Below are positions 42,643-53,521 of a stretch of 64,000 bases of DNA, piece after piece (position 1 is the stretch's first letter; every line of letters starts with the position of its first letter). The DNA lies in the NCBI GenBank assembly GCA_024529925.1, contig JAFEUB010001549.1, positions 626,352 through 690,351 on the forward strand, written 5' to 3'. The notes beneath the pieces were generated by a model. The model worked only from the letters and a program-made list of their open reading frames with translations, did not search any database and was not told the origin of the DNA. The stretch comes from Ophthalmolycus amberensis. Taxonomy: Eukaryota; Chordata; Actinopteri; Perciformes; Zoarcidae. The position numbers were made by a program, and so were the translations under genes.

Positions 42643-42769
42643 TAGGGTGTGAAACATTCTTGGAAATCCAAAAACTATATCAATTCTGTTCCAAGTACAG
42701 GGCGGCTACATTCAAAATCAGAATCCTGTCCGCTGATGTATGAACTGGTCATAAAGAGTTACTGTCTAC

Positions 42770-43420
42770 TTGTATTACACAAGACAACTCTCTCTAATTC
42801 TTGATTATTAGTTTTACTTCACGACCAATTTGTTTCCCTGTCTTTGTCTATACTGAATGTAAAACCCCATTAATATGACCACTCTTCTACCTTCAAAATG
42901 GCTCTCTGCAGTTTCTCTACTATGAATTCCACATTTCTTCCCCTCTTCCAAATTGACCCATCATCTGCAAACAGTGACAATCCCATCCCAAATCTTCCTC
43001 TTGCTGTAATAAATAGTCATTCTCCACTATTGTTGTTTCCCTTCCCCCCTTGCCCTCTTCACTAATATTGTCTCAACTATAAATGTTAACAAACGTTTCT
43101 CTGTTTTCTCCTCATCTCTCACTGCTGTTGTTTCACCATCTTTTAGGACTGGATCCCAAAACTGTCTTTTAATCCCGTTCATTCTTTTTATCAGTTGTCA
43201 TACTTTATACATTTTTTTGGTGACAAATTGAGTGACAAAATTCCCTCCAAAAGTTCTTCTTTTGTATGATCCTCCTTACATTTGCTTGCAACTTTTTATA
43301 TTCAATAAGACTCTGAAAACTATGATTATGTTTTAATACTTTAAAAGCTTTATTTCGAGATGTAATACCTTCATCATATTCCTTTGTCCACCAAGGTACA
43401 ATCTCATGTAGGTGTGGAGG
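42770..43420 (-). mobile_element. Reverse-strand LINE, linker and RT N-terminal part, copy 4
   Basis: Copy of 7560-8205 with a small replacement near 43035. Confidence 0.55.
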
Positions 43421-43651
43421 GCAAAGAGAGAGCAGATATGATTGCTAAGAGAGCACTAAAACTAAAAGAAGAGGAGATATGGAATATTCCTTTTGGAAAG
43501 GGGGAAGCTACATAATTAATAAGAGAGGCCGTACGGGATGTATGGCAGAAGAAGTGGGACAACGACAACAAAGGAAGACATTATTATAACATTCAGAAAC
43601 CTTAAATGAGAGGTCATATTATCAAGGTTAAGATTCGGACATACAGGACTT
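43418..43651 (+). mobile_element. LINE RNase H end, copy 3 (cut by element X)
   Basis: Here the RNase H signature reads ERADMIAKRALKLKEEEIWN without the stop seen in the other copies. The LINE is cut after CATACAGGACTT at 43651 where element X begins. Confidence 0.6.
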
Positions 43652-45524
43652 CCCAGTGAGCACTAACCCGGATTTCAACGTTGATTTCTGGTTGAAAAAG
43701 CGTTGAAATAGAGCCTGAACGTCTTAGACCTTTTTAAACCGTCTAAATTACGGTTACAATATCAACCTGTGTTAAGGCCACAACTTCTGGACACAGGGAG
43801 AAATCGCCACCCCCCTTGCAGCCATGCTGTCTCAATCGCCTCCAAAACACAACAGCAGGTTAAAGTAAAAATCAAATGGATTTATTATCCAAGAAGCATA
43901 AAAACAGATACAAACAGTTACAAACCGAACCACACAATTATTATACAAACAGTTACAAACCGAACCACACAATTATTAACAAAACAAACCTATATATAAA
44001 ATCAAATGTGAGATCCAATCCGAGCCACCCAGAAGGCTGGTCTACCTCCTCGGTGGCCAGCAGAAGATCTGAAAATCCCCAGAGTTTCAAACCCTTTGTC
44101 CCCTCAAAGTTGCATTCCTCAGCTCATCGATCAGCTCACTGATTGGCTGAAGTCCAACAAGCCCCACCTGGGCCTATGCCCCATTGTCCTAAACTTCACA
44201 CCTCTCCCTGCCACTTTCACACCACCCCCACTCCAGCACATTCCTCAAACCCCATCTCAGACACTTAATGCATGAAATAAAACTTAAAACCCTCACACCT
44301 GTCACAAAACACCAATTTCTTTTAAAATATTGATGGTTTGTTCAGTTGTAGGTTGAAAGAGACGCGATTTTGGTTACTTTAAACGTATTTCTCCAAAATC
44401 ATATTCCGCTGTCCGTTCATATATGGTCTACGCGGAGACGTGATTTCAACGCATTCAATGTCTCATATAAAACGTCGTAAATATGGAACTATAGACTGTG
44501 TGCTGTCAACAAGAAGCTCCCAGGACATCATAATGAGAGCAGAGCACATTATGTCTGTATATGTTCACTAAAATACAACTCTGTGTTTACTGCTGGAATA
44601 CGCATGCGCACGGACTCTTGCATTTTTCTAAGTTAGAGGCTGGAAACACGACAAGGTTTGAGCTAGCTAGCTCTTACTGAGTGATGAGGAAGTGAACGAG
44701 CTGATGGAATAAACGAGGCTTCACGCCAACAACGTACTCTGTAAGTACTTGAACTACTTTATTCCAGTATTGCAAACCGAAATATTATTACCATACCATT
44801 AATATCATGTTATGATCATCATGCGGGCGAGGCTGCTAGCTTGTTAGCATGTAGCGTTAGCATGTTACGAACAGTAAACTTAAACAGTAAACAGTAGACA
44901 TGTGTGTTAGTTAATGTACTGTACTAACGTTAATACGATCATGGTCAAAACATTGTTGTTTGGGTTATGGCAATATATAAACAATATTGTGTAATATCCA
45001 GGTCAGCATCGTTCCGTTGAAGACACGTTTAAAAGACGTCTATGGTCTCCGGTGTAGAGACGTTCAAAACTGGTCTAAAAGTCAATATGTTTTTTAATAC
45101 TTGTTTTATTTACAGATGACCAGCTTGAAAATATGGCAGATCTCCTGAAACCGGCTCATGTGTGGCTTTGAAAACGACATTTAAAGAAGGAAAAGGAGAT
45201 TATGTTTTTATATAAAGAACATTGTTATATTTATATTGTGCTTTAATAAATACAAATTAACTGTTGCTGTGTCACTTGGTCTTTTGTCCTGTAAGTGGAA
45301 ACTGTTGATGTGTTATATACCCAGAAGCAATGTAAGCATTTTGGCGTTGAATACACGGTTAAAACACGGTGAGGTTGAATACACGGTTAAAACACGGTGA
45401 AAAGTGAAAGGTTTTTAGCCGACTATTTGTAGACGTTGATTCAACGCTCACGTTTAGACCAGATATCAACGTGATGTCCAATACTGGCTTTCAACTGATA
45501 AATGTGGATGTGGTTTCTTAGTAA
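43652..45524 (+). mobile_element. Element X, array member 1 (right end missing, holds solo-LTR candidate)
   Basis: Starts with CCCAGTGAGCACTAACCCGG. Rich in TTCAACGT/ACGTTGAA and AACGTC motifs. It contains a captured-gene-like segment: an NRF-1-like TACGCATGCGCACG (44599-44612), donor GTAAGTAC (44741), acceptor TTTACAG (to 45115), a short exon coding DQLENMADLLKPAHVWL with a stop at 45169, and AATAAA at 45245. The right terminal repeat is missing: it runs into the next CCCAGTGAGC at 45525. Class unknown; no transposase. Confidence 0.6.
43770..44297 (+). mobile_element. Solo-LTR candidate, copy 1
   Basis: A 528-bp insertion in element X beginning TGTTAAGG and ending CCTCACA (TG...CA), flanked by the 4-bp repeat CCTG (43766-43769 and 44298-44301). 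It has a TATATATAAAA box near 43990 and AATAAA near 44276. The other array members lack it and show an uninterrupted CAACCTGTCACAAAA. Internally it has a roughly 30-bp direct repeat (43912-43978). Confidence 0.55.
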
Positions 45525-46040
45525 CCCAGTGAGCACTAACCCGGATTTCAACGTTGATTTCTGGTTGAAAAAGCGTTGAAATAGAGCCTGAACGTCTTAG
45601 ACCTTTTTTCAACGTGTTTTAAACCGTCTAAATTACGGTTACAATATCAACCTGTCACAAAACACCAATTTCTTTTAAAATATTGATGGTTTGTTCAGTT
45701 GTAGGTTGAAAGAGACGCGATTTTGGTTACTTTAAACGTATTTCTCCAAAATCATATTCCGCTGTCCGTTCATATGTGGTCTACGCGGAGACGTGATTTC
45801 AACGCATTCAATGTCTCATATAAAACGTCGTAAATATGGAACTATAGACTGTGTGCTGTCAACAAGAAGCTCCCAGGACATCATAATGAGAGCAGAGCAC
45901 ATTATGTCTGTATATGTTCACTAAAATACAACTCTGTGTTTACTGCTGGAATACGCATGCGCACGGACTCTTGCATTTTTCTAAGTTAGAGGCTGGAAAC
46001 ACGACAAGGTTTGAGCTAGCTAGCTCTTACTGAGTGATGA
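45525..46040 (+). mobile_element. Element X, array member 2 (left end only)
   Basis: Left terminal repeat and about 500 bp of element X, ending at TGAGTGATGA where the next left end starts. No target duplication between members. Confidence 0.6.
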
Positions 46041-47636
46041 CCCAGTGAGCACAAACCCGGATTTCAACGTTGATATCTGGTTGAAAAAGCGTTGAAATGG
46101 AGCCTGAACGTCTAAGACCTTTTTTCAACGTGTTTTAAACCGTCTAAATTACGGTTACAATATCAACCTGTCAAAAAACACCAATTTCTTTTAAAATATT
46201 GATGGTTTGTTCAGTTGTAGGTTGAAAGAGACGCGATTTTGGTTACTTTAAACGTATTTCTACAAAATCATATTCCGCTGTCCGTTCATATGTGGTCTAC
46301 GCGGAGACGTGATTTCAACGCATTCAATGTCTCATATAAAACGTCGTAAATATGGAACTATAGACTGTGCTGTCAACAAGAAGCTCCCAGGACATCATAA
46401 TGAGAGCAGAGCACATTATGTCTGTATATGTTCACTAAAATACAACTCTGTGTTACTGCTGGAATACGCATGCGGGCGGACTCTTGCATTTTTCTACGTT
46501 AGAGGCTGGAAACACGACAAGGTTTGAGCTAGCTAGCTCTTACTGAGTGATGAGGAAGTGAACGAGCTGATGGAATAAACGAGGCTTCACGCCAACAACG
46601 TACTCTGTAAGTACTTGAACTACTTTATTCCAGTATTGCAAACCGAAATATTATTACCATACCATTAATATCATGTTATGATCATCATGCGGGCGAGGCT
46701 GCTAGCTTGTTAGCATGTAGCGTTAGCATGTTACGAACAGTAAACTTAAACAGTAAACAGTAGACATGTGTGTTAGTTAATGTACTGTACTAACGTTAAT
46801 ACGATCATGGTCAAAACATTGTTGTTTGGGTTATGGCAATATATAAACAATATTGTGTAATATCCAGGTCAGCATCGTTCCGTTGAAGACACGTTTAAAA
46901 GACGTCTATGGTCTCCGGTGTAGAGACGTTCAAAACTGGTCTAAAAGTCAATATGTTTTTAATACTTGTTTTATTTACAGATGTCCAGCTTGAAAATATG
47001 GCAGATCTCCTGAAACCGGCTCATGTGTGGCTTTGAAAACGACATTTAAAGAAGGAAAAGGAGATTATGTTTTTATATAAAGAACATTGTTATAGTTATA
47101 TTGTGCTTTAATAAATACAAATGAACTGTTGCTGTGTCACTTGGTCTTTTGTCCTGTAAGTGGAAACTGTTGATGTGTTATATACCCAGAAGCACTGTAA
47201 GCATTTCGGCGTTGAATACACGGTTAAAACACGGTGAGGTTGAATACACGGTTAAAACACAGTGAGGTTGAATACACGGTTAAAACACGGTGAAAAGTGA
47301 AAGGTTTTTAGCCGACTATTTGTAGACGTTGATTCAACGCTCACGTTTAGACCAGATATCAACGTGATGTCCAATACTGGCTTTCAACTGATAAATCTGG
47401 ATGTGGTTTCTTAGTAAGCCTCTAAATCATGATATATTAGTATTAGCACAATGTAGAGGACGAAAAATTATAGTATTGCAAATCACGTTTAAATGTGGTC
47501 TAAGCTTCAACGTTGAATCAACGTCTACAAATAGTCGGCGAAAAACCTTTCACTTTTGAACCAATTCTGAACGTCTTTTCAACGTTGGGCATAGACGTCT
47601 TTTAAACGTCTTTTGAACGGAAAAATGCTCACTGGG
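46041..47636 (+). mobile_element. Element X, array member 3 (full length)
   Basis: Left end CCCAGTGAGCA at 46041 and right end TGCTCACTGGG to 47636, 1596 bp. It contains the same captured exon segment and a 28-bp tandem repeat (GTTGAATACACGGTTAAAAC type) near 47213-47292. Its right end abuts the env remnant. Confidence 0.68.
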
Positions 47637-48310
47637 GTGCGTGTTCTGTGTTAACTGTCTACAACTCGACGTGGATGCCACGCAAGAAAGACGGCTGGAA
47701 GAGCCCCTCTCAACACGTGTTTATGCCAACAAACACAAGAAAAGGAGAACGGTCAGGTCCTCTAAAGCAGGGATTCTTACCTTTTTGACCTCGGGGCCCA
47801 ACTTTTCAAGCACAAAGTGTCCCGGGGCCCATTCAAATATTAACACTGTATTAGTTTAACTAATTGAGCTCACTCTTGGTTTGATTTGTATTCAATGACT
47901 ATATTAAATCCACTTACAGTTTAACAAGCAAAACCCTTGTCAAATAAATGAGATGATACAATGTGATAATCACAAAGACATTTATTCATCATGTGTATGT
48001 AAACCTGCATACACAACAAGAAGCCCAACAGGCTAACAATTCATGGAACAAATCAAGCACAAGAACAAATTTAAAGGCTCAAGTCAGGCTTATTAACTCA
48101 AAAATAATCAATAATTAGATTTCACTACAGAAAAAAAAGAGGGACTCTCAAAAAATCGGAGAAAAAAATGGAAATTTGATAAATAATATGTGGTAATAAA
48201 ATAAATACATTCAAAATAATAAGTTTCAAATTAAATAAACTATAAATAAAATTTAAATAAAGTGCAAATGAAAATATAGCCTTACGTGAACTCATATATG
48301 TGTCCACCTC

Positions 48311-50143
48311 TTAATGAGACACTTGGGCCTGCCTCTCAGACACGATCAGATCCAGTCTGGGTGGAATGGGGGAAAGGCTCACTCTCAGAGTAGCCTCCAG
48401 TGTTGCTCTGAGTCTGTTTCGGGCTTTGGTCTTAGTTGTGGCCACACTGGAGAATCCTGATTCACACAGGTATGTGGTCGTGAATGGGAGAAGGTGTTTC
48501 ACAGCCCTCAGTGCTAGACATGGGTACTCCTTTGAGACAGCAATCCAGAAGGAGCCCAGGTCCAGTTTGCCCCACTGCAACTTTAAAGTGCTGTCGGTGG
48601 AAACTTCCAGAAGCTGGGATTCCAGATGTGAGGGCAAAGCAACATCTTCTTCAGTAGGATCCACAGAAAATGGGTCCAAAATCCACATGTGTCCGTCTCT
48701 GGGATCCTCAGGAAAGTAGTCATCGAATTTCTCTGCCAGTTGTGAGAGGTGCTGAGAGACTGAGTCACTGATCTGCACCTGAGGAGAGTTTTCCAAAATG
48801 TCAGACAAAAGTGGAAACATGTCCATCCTCTTTTCCTGGGCCCTCTTTGTCCACAAAGCAAGATTTTTTTGGAAAGCTTGAACTTTGTCTGCAACAACAA
48901 ATATGTTGGTATTTCTCCCTTGAAGTGAGATGTTCAGCTGGTTCAGCAGTGAAAAAATGTCACAGAGGTAGGCAAGTTTAGCTGTGAACTTTGTGTCAGC
49001 ATAGTAATGTGCCAGAGGAGATTTTTTCTCAGTGAGAAAAGAGGAGACCTCATTCCTCAGCTCAAACAAACGACTGAGGACCAGTCCTCTTGAGAGCCAT
49101 CTCACCTCACTGTGATAGAGCAGCTGGACATGATCTGCTTCAAAGTCATCACAAAGCTTGGCAAAACATCTGGAGTTCACAGCTCTACTTTTAATGAAGT
49201 TGATGGTTTTCACACTCACATCCATCACCTCATGGAACTCTGGGGACATATTTTTAGCTGCAAGGCTTTCACGGTGGAGAAAGCAGTGGGCCCATTTAGC
49301 TTCTGGTGCACGATCAAGTATCTGCTTGACGACACCGTTATGCCTGCCGGTCATTGACGCTGCACCATCACTGCACACCCCAACACAGTTCTGCCAGTCC
49401 AGGCCGTTCTCAGTGAAGTAGTTATCCATGCAGCCGAAACATTCCTGAGCCGTAGCTCGTGTTGGTAGCTCTCCACAAAACAGTATGTCTTCGTGCAAAC
49501 TACTGTCCCAGCGATAGCGAACAAAAACCAGCAGCAGTGCGGCATTCATGACATCAGTGGACTCGTCTAGTTGCAAAGAGTAAAATGGGCTACTTTTTAT
49601 TCTTTCCAGAAGCTGAAGCTTTATGTCTGAGGCCATGTCCGCGATACGGTGACTCACGGTGTCGTTTGAGAGTGGGATAGTCAGCAGCTTCTTTGCAGCA
49701 GCCTCCCCAATCATCTCACGGCACATATCCACAGCGGCAGGCAGAACCAACTCCTCTGCTATGGTGAATGGTTTCTTACTTTGTGCCACACGTCTGGCTA
49801 CGAGGTAGCTGGCTTTCAAAGCACATTTTGAGCTACCAGTCAGTGACACGACAGACCGTTTCTGCATTTGTAGCCCATTTTCCTTTCTCTTGAAAAATTC
49901 CACCGGCTTTCCCACGAGCGTTGGATGTTTCGTCGCTACGTGTTTCGAAGGCTTCAGTGCTTCGTTTGACAGCATTAGCCCACATTCCACACACTGAGCC
50001 CTCGGCTCTGCCTCGTTGCCTCCGTTCACAAAGCCGTACTTTATAAAGTCAGGATTGTACTTGCGCACACATTTAGACTTTTGGGGGGGGTATGGCACGG
50101 CACCACTGTCATCTTCATTTTTTCTTTTTAAAAACGTATCCAT
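48311..50143 (-). CDS. hAT transposase, ZBED/FAM200-like, family 4 (610 aa)
   Basis: Intact frame starting MDTFLKRKNEDDSG. A BED-like finger uses CVECG and KHVATKH (about 50-75). The core shows LQLDESTD, VCSDGAASMTGRHNGV, CFLHRESLAAK and VRWLSRGLVL. The C-terminus has TTYLCESGFSSV with the Glu, where the other families have CEQ. It resembles ZBED5/SCAND3/FAM200-type domesticated transposases, which are also single long frames, but here it sits between recognisable transposon ends. Confidence 0.9.
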   Translation of the reverse strand: MDTFLKRKNEDDSGAVPYPPQKSKCVRKYNPDFIKYGFVNGGNEAEPRAQCVECGLMLSNEALKPSKHVATKHPTLVGKPVEFFKRKENGLQMQKRSVVSLTGSSKCALKASYLVARRVAQSKKPFTIAEELVLPAAVDMCREMIGEAAAKKLLTIPLSNDTVSHRIADMASDIKLQLLERIKSSPFYSLQLDESTDVMNAALLLVFVRYRWDSSLHEDILFCGELPTRATAQECFGCMDNYFTENGLDWQNCVGVCSDGAASMTGRHNGVVKQILDRAPEAKWAHCFLHRESLAAKNMSPEFHEVMDVSVKTINFIKSRAVNSRCFAKLCDDFEADHVQLLYHSEVRWLSRGLVLSRLFELRNEVSSFLTEKKSPLAHYYADTKFTAKLAYLCDIFSLLNQLNISLQGRNTNIFVVADKVQAFQKNLALWTKRAQEKRMDMFPLLSDILENSPQVQISDSVSQHLSQLAEKFDDYFPEDPRDGHMWILDPFSVDPTEEDVALPSHLESQLLEVSTDSTLKLQWGKLDLGSFWIAVSKEYPCLALRAVKHLLPFTTTYLCESGFSSVATTKTKARNRLRATLEATLRVSLSPIPPRLDLIVSERQAQVSH

Positions 50144-50168
50144 AACTTTTGCGACAGGCTAGCGGCTA

Positions 50169-51715
50169 CCCAGTGAGCATTTTTTGGTTCAAAAGACGTT
50201 TAAAAGACGTCTATGCCCGACGTTGGAAAGACGTTCAAAAGTGAAAGTTTTTTCGCCGACTATTTGTAGACGTTGAAAAGACGTTCACGCTTAGACCAGA
50301 TTTAACCGTGATTTGCAATACTATAATTTTTCGTCCTCTACATTGTGCTAATACTAATATATCATGATTTAGAGGCTTACTAAGAAACCACATCCACATT
50401 TATCAGTTGAAAGCCAGTATTGGACATCACGTTGATATCTGGTCTAAACGTGAGCGTTGAATCAACGTCTACAAATAGTCGGCTAAAAACCTTTCACTTT
50501 TCACCGTGTTTTAACCGTGTATTCAACCTCACCGTGTTTTAACCGTGTATTCAACGCCGAAATGCTTACAGTCCTTCTGGGTATATAACACATCAACAGT
50601 TTCCACTTACAGGACAAAAGACCAAGTGACACAGCAACAGTTCATTTGTATTTATTAAAGCACAATATAAATATAACAATGTTCTTTATATAAAAACATA
50701 ATCTCCTTTTCCTTCTTTAAATGTCGTTTTCAAAGCCACACAGGAGCCTGTTTCAGGAGATCTGCCATATTTTCAAGCTGGACATCTGTAAATAAAACAA
50801 GTATTAGAAAAACATATTGACTTAGACCAGTTTTGAACGTCTCTACACCGGAGACCATAGACGTGTCTTCAACGGAACGATGCTGACCTGGATATTACAC
50901 AATATTGTTTATATATTGCCATAACCCAAACAACAATGTTTTGACCATGATCTATTAACGTTAGTACAGTACATTAACTAACACACATGTCTACTGTTTA
51001 CTGTTTAGGTTTACTGTTCGTAACCTGCTAACGCTACATGCTAACAAGCTAGCAGCCTCGCCCGCATGATGATCATAACATGATATTAATGGTATGGTAA
51101 TAATATTTCGGTTTGCAATACTGGAATAAAGTAGTTCAAGTACTTACAGAGTACGTCGTTAGCGTGAAGCCTCGTTTATTCCATCAGCTCGTTCAATTCC
51201 TCATCACTCAGTAAGAGCTAGCTAGCTCAAACCTTGTCGTGTTTCCAGCCTCTAACTTAGAACAATGCAGAGTCCGTGCGCATGCGTATTCCAGCAGTAA
51301 ACACTGAGTTGTATTTTAGTGAACATATACAGACATAATGTGCTCTGCTCTCATTATGATGTCCTGTGAGCTTCTTGTGGACAGCACACAGTCTATAGTT
51401 CCATATTTACGACGTTTTATATGAGACATTGAATGCGGTGAAATCACGTCTTCGTGTAGACCACATATGAACGGACAGCGTAATATGATTTTGGAGAAAT
51501 ACGTTTAAAGTAACCAAAATCGCGTCTCTTTCAACCTACAACTGAACAAACCATCAATATTTTAAAACAAATTGGTGTTTTGTGACACGTTGATATTGTA
51601 ACCGTAATTTAGCCGGTTCAAAAGACGGTTAAAATACGTCTTAGACGTTCAGACCCCATATCAACGCTTTTTCAACCAGAAATCAACGTTGAAATCCGGG
51701 TTAGTGCTCACTGGG
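50169..51715 (-). mobile_element. Element X, full-length copy inside hAT family 4
   Basis: CCCAGTGAGCA at 50169 and TGCTCACTGGG to 51715, 1547 bp, with TA on each side (50167-50168 and 51716-51717) as a possible TA target duplication. Orientation is opposite to the array at 43652-47636. The captured exon and splice sites are present on the minus strand. No transposase, so non-autonomous. TA duplication fits several superfamilies; none assigned. Confidence 0.72.
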
Positions 51716-53521
51716 TAGCTGAGTGTCTTCTTCTGCTTGGTGTAGCTTGTTAAACAACTGACTGACGCATTACGGCCACCCGGTGGTGGGAAGCTATATC
51801 GTAACTGAGCGTCTCATGGATAACAGTGATATCTCTGGTGTCTTCAATTGATAACCTATGCGGTCCCGCGGCCCACAGGTGCAAAACTGAAAGTTTTTCG
51901 CGGCCCTCTAGGTGCCCACTGGTTAAGAATCACTGCTCTAAAGAAGGACGAAAAACTTTTTTTTCATTATAACTATATTCACATTATTGCTCGTTTTGTT
52001 TTCATTTCATTTCTGTATTATTCAGTCTGTCTGAGCGAACCAAAGGAGTGGCAAGATAACAGTGCCTCTTGACAGTTTCGTGGAAACCTCTCTGTGTCAA
52101 CACAAGCAGAACGGCTCACACAAACCAGTTGCTCCGGTGAAAACCATACAAACTTGATGGAGAGCAACCACGACCAGCGCAACAACACGACTTTTGACCC
52201 AGATGCAATAATCCACGTCTATTCTGTGAACATGTGGTGGCGCTATGCAAAGTATGTTGATCTAACTGCTATGTATGCTCCCAAATGCCTGCCTCTTCAC
52301 AGCAACGTCGTATGCGAGTCTCGGGTCATCTAGATAATACTGCGCAATGTTTTATTTCCATGGCCTCAAGAGGCTACTATGGTGTTTACGAAGATAGGAT
52401 GAACAGTACAGAGTGTAGTAGACGTCACCCAATGACCAGGTTCAGCGGGGATAGTGGTTCAACCTCTGACTTCGTCACCCACGCTGAGTATCCACCGACT
52501 ATACAATTTAAACAATGTTACTCTAGGAACGGTCATCCCGTAGGAAGTATCCCGTCTAACATGTGCACCCATATGTTCATAGGGGGTTACATCACCTGGG
52601 ATTCTAATAAATTTATACCCACCAACCCCACCGATTGTCCTCCAAAAAGAACATGCAACACCATAGGAAAGGGGATGATGCCACAGGCTAATGGAACGTA
52701 CTCAGTGGAAGAAGGGTGGTGGTTGTGTGGTCATTCAGTATATGCATCTCCCACCGAACTGGGGCAGAGTATGTGCACCTGTTCATGTCACAGATAACAC
52801 ATTCATTGTCTCCACCGTAGCAGCAGTCTCTCCTAACAGAACTAAACGTGAGACAGGTCTACATCCAGACACCAACTTTGCACCTCACGATTCGGTTTGG
52901 GGTTCAAATGTCCCGGATGAATTGAAACATGCAGGGACAGATACAAAGGTACTCTGGGGTCTATTCCCCTGGACAGGAGTGGGAAAAAATATCTTGCATA
53001 TTGAAACAGTTGACTACCGTTTTAAAAGCTTTGTGAACATGACTTTAGCTGCAGTGAAAGGTATTCGCGAAGAACTGACCTCCTTGCGTTTGATGACTAT
53101 GCAGAACCGTATGGTGTTAGACCAACTGACAGCAGCTCAAGGAGGCGTTTGTGCTATCGTAGGTGAAAATTGCTGTACTTTTATTCCAGAAAATTACGCT
53201 AATGGTCATATCATTGCACAGGCAATATTGAAGATGACTAAATTACAGGACGCCATGGCTAAAGATGCCACACCGGAACCTGACTTCCTCTCACGTCTAT
53301 GGCACACATGCAAGAGCACAGTCATCTCCATTAGTTTCGTCATACTGGCATTCATAATTTTCGTTTGTTTCATACCTATAGCCCGGCGTCTGATTTCGAG
53401 TTTGTTGACAAAACAAATGGTTCAATATCAAATGATCATTGAAGGAGACCAAAAGGAAACTGACCATGACTGGTTCCCTACTCCTGACTACACAGACCAC
53501 AGCGACACTGACTCTGTAGAC

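Larger units (their letters stand above)
36670..47636 (+). repeat. Segmental duplication B, copy 1
   Basis: Aligns with 53522-64000. Spacing is 16,852 at the left edge and rises to about 16,920 through minisatellite and small indel differences. The left edge is exactly the left end of hAT family 3. Confidence 0.85.
47768..51935 (-). mobile_element. hAT transposon, family 4, inserted in env and itself split by element X
   Basis: Ends CAGGGATTCTTACC (47768) and, on the minus strand, CAGTGATTCTTAACC (to 51935). 8-bp target duplication CTCTAAAG (47760-47767 and 51936-51943). The transposase is on the minus strand. Element X (50169-51715) is inserted between the transposase start and the right end. 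Confidence 0.9.
47637..53521 (+). pseudogene. env: Endogenous retroviral env, gammaretrovirus-type, broken and interrupted
   Basis: Two pieces: 47637-47767 and 51944-53521, separated by a hAT with its target duplication. A hydrophobic leader-like stretch lies near 51955-52030 in a frame that then stops. A surface-subunit frame of 170 residues spans 52285-52797; around 52740-52752 the frame shifts by one base. The downstream frame (to 53521) has a basic RTKR cleavage site, an immunosuppressive-type stretch followed by a CX6CC motif (about 53150-53176), a membrane segment of about 20 residues near 53320-53380 and a cytoplasmic tail cut by hAT family 3. CX6CC marks gamma-type Env in which surface and transmembrane subunits are disulfide-linked. 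Several stops and the shift mean no functional protein is expected. No gag, pol or full provirus is visible. Confidence 0.82.

Noticed and set aside
43769..44142. Plus-strand frames of 76 and 88 residues in the solo-LTR candidate
   Set aside because: They lie in non-coding LTR-like sequence, include its direct repeat, and show no protein family features.
43770..44297. CRISPR-like array because of the direct repeat near 43912-43978
   Set aside because: Only two adjacent units without spacers, in a eukaryotic transposon context.
50169..51715. Assigning element X to Tc1/mariner on the basis of TA flanks
   Set aside because: The terminal sequence does not match what I know of that superfamily and no transposase is present, so it is left unclassified.
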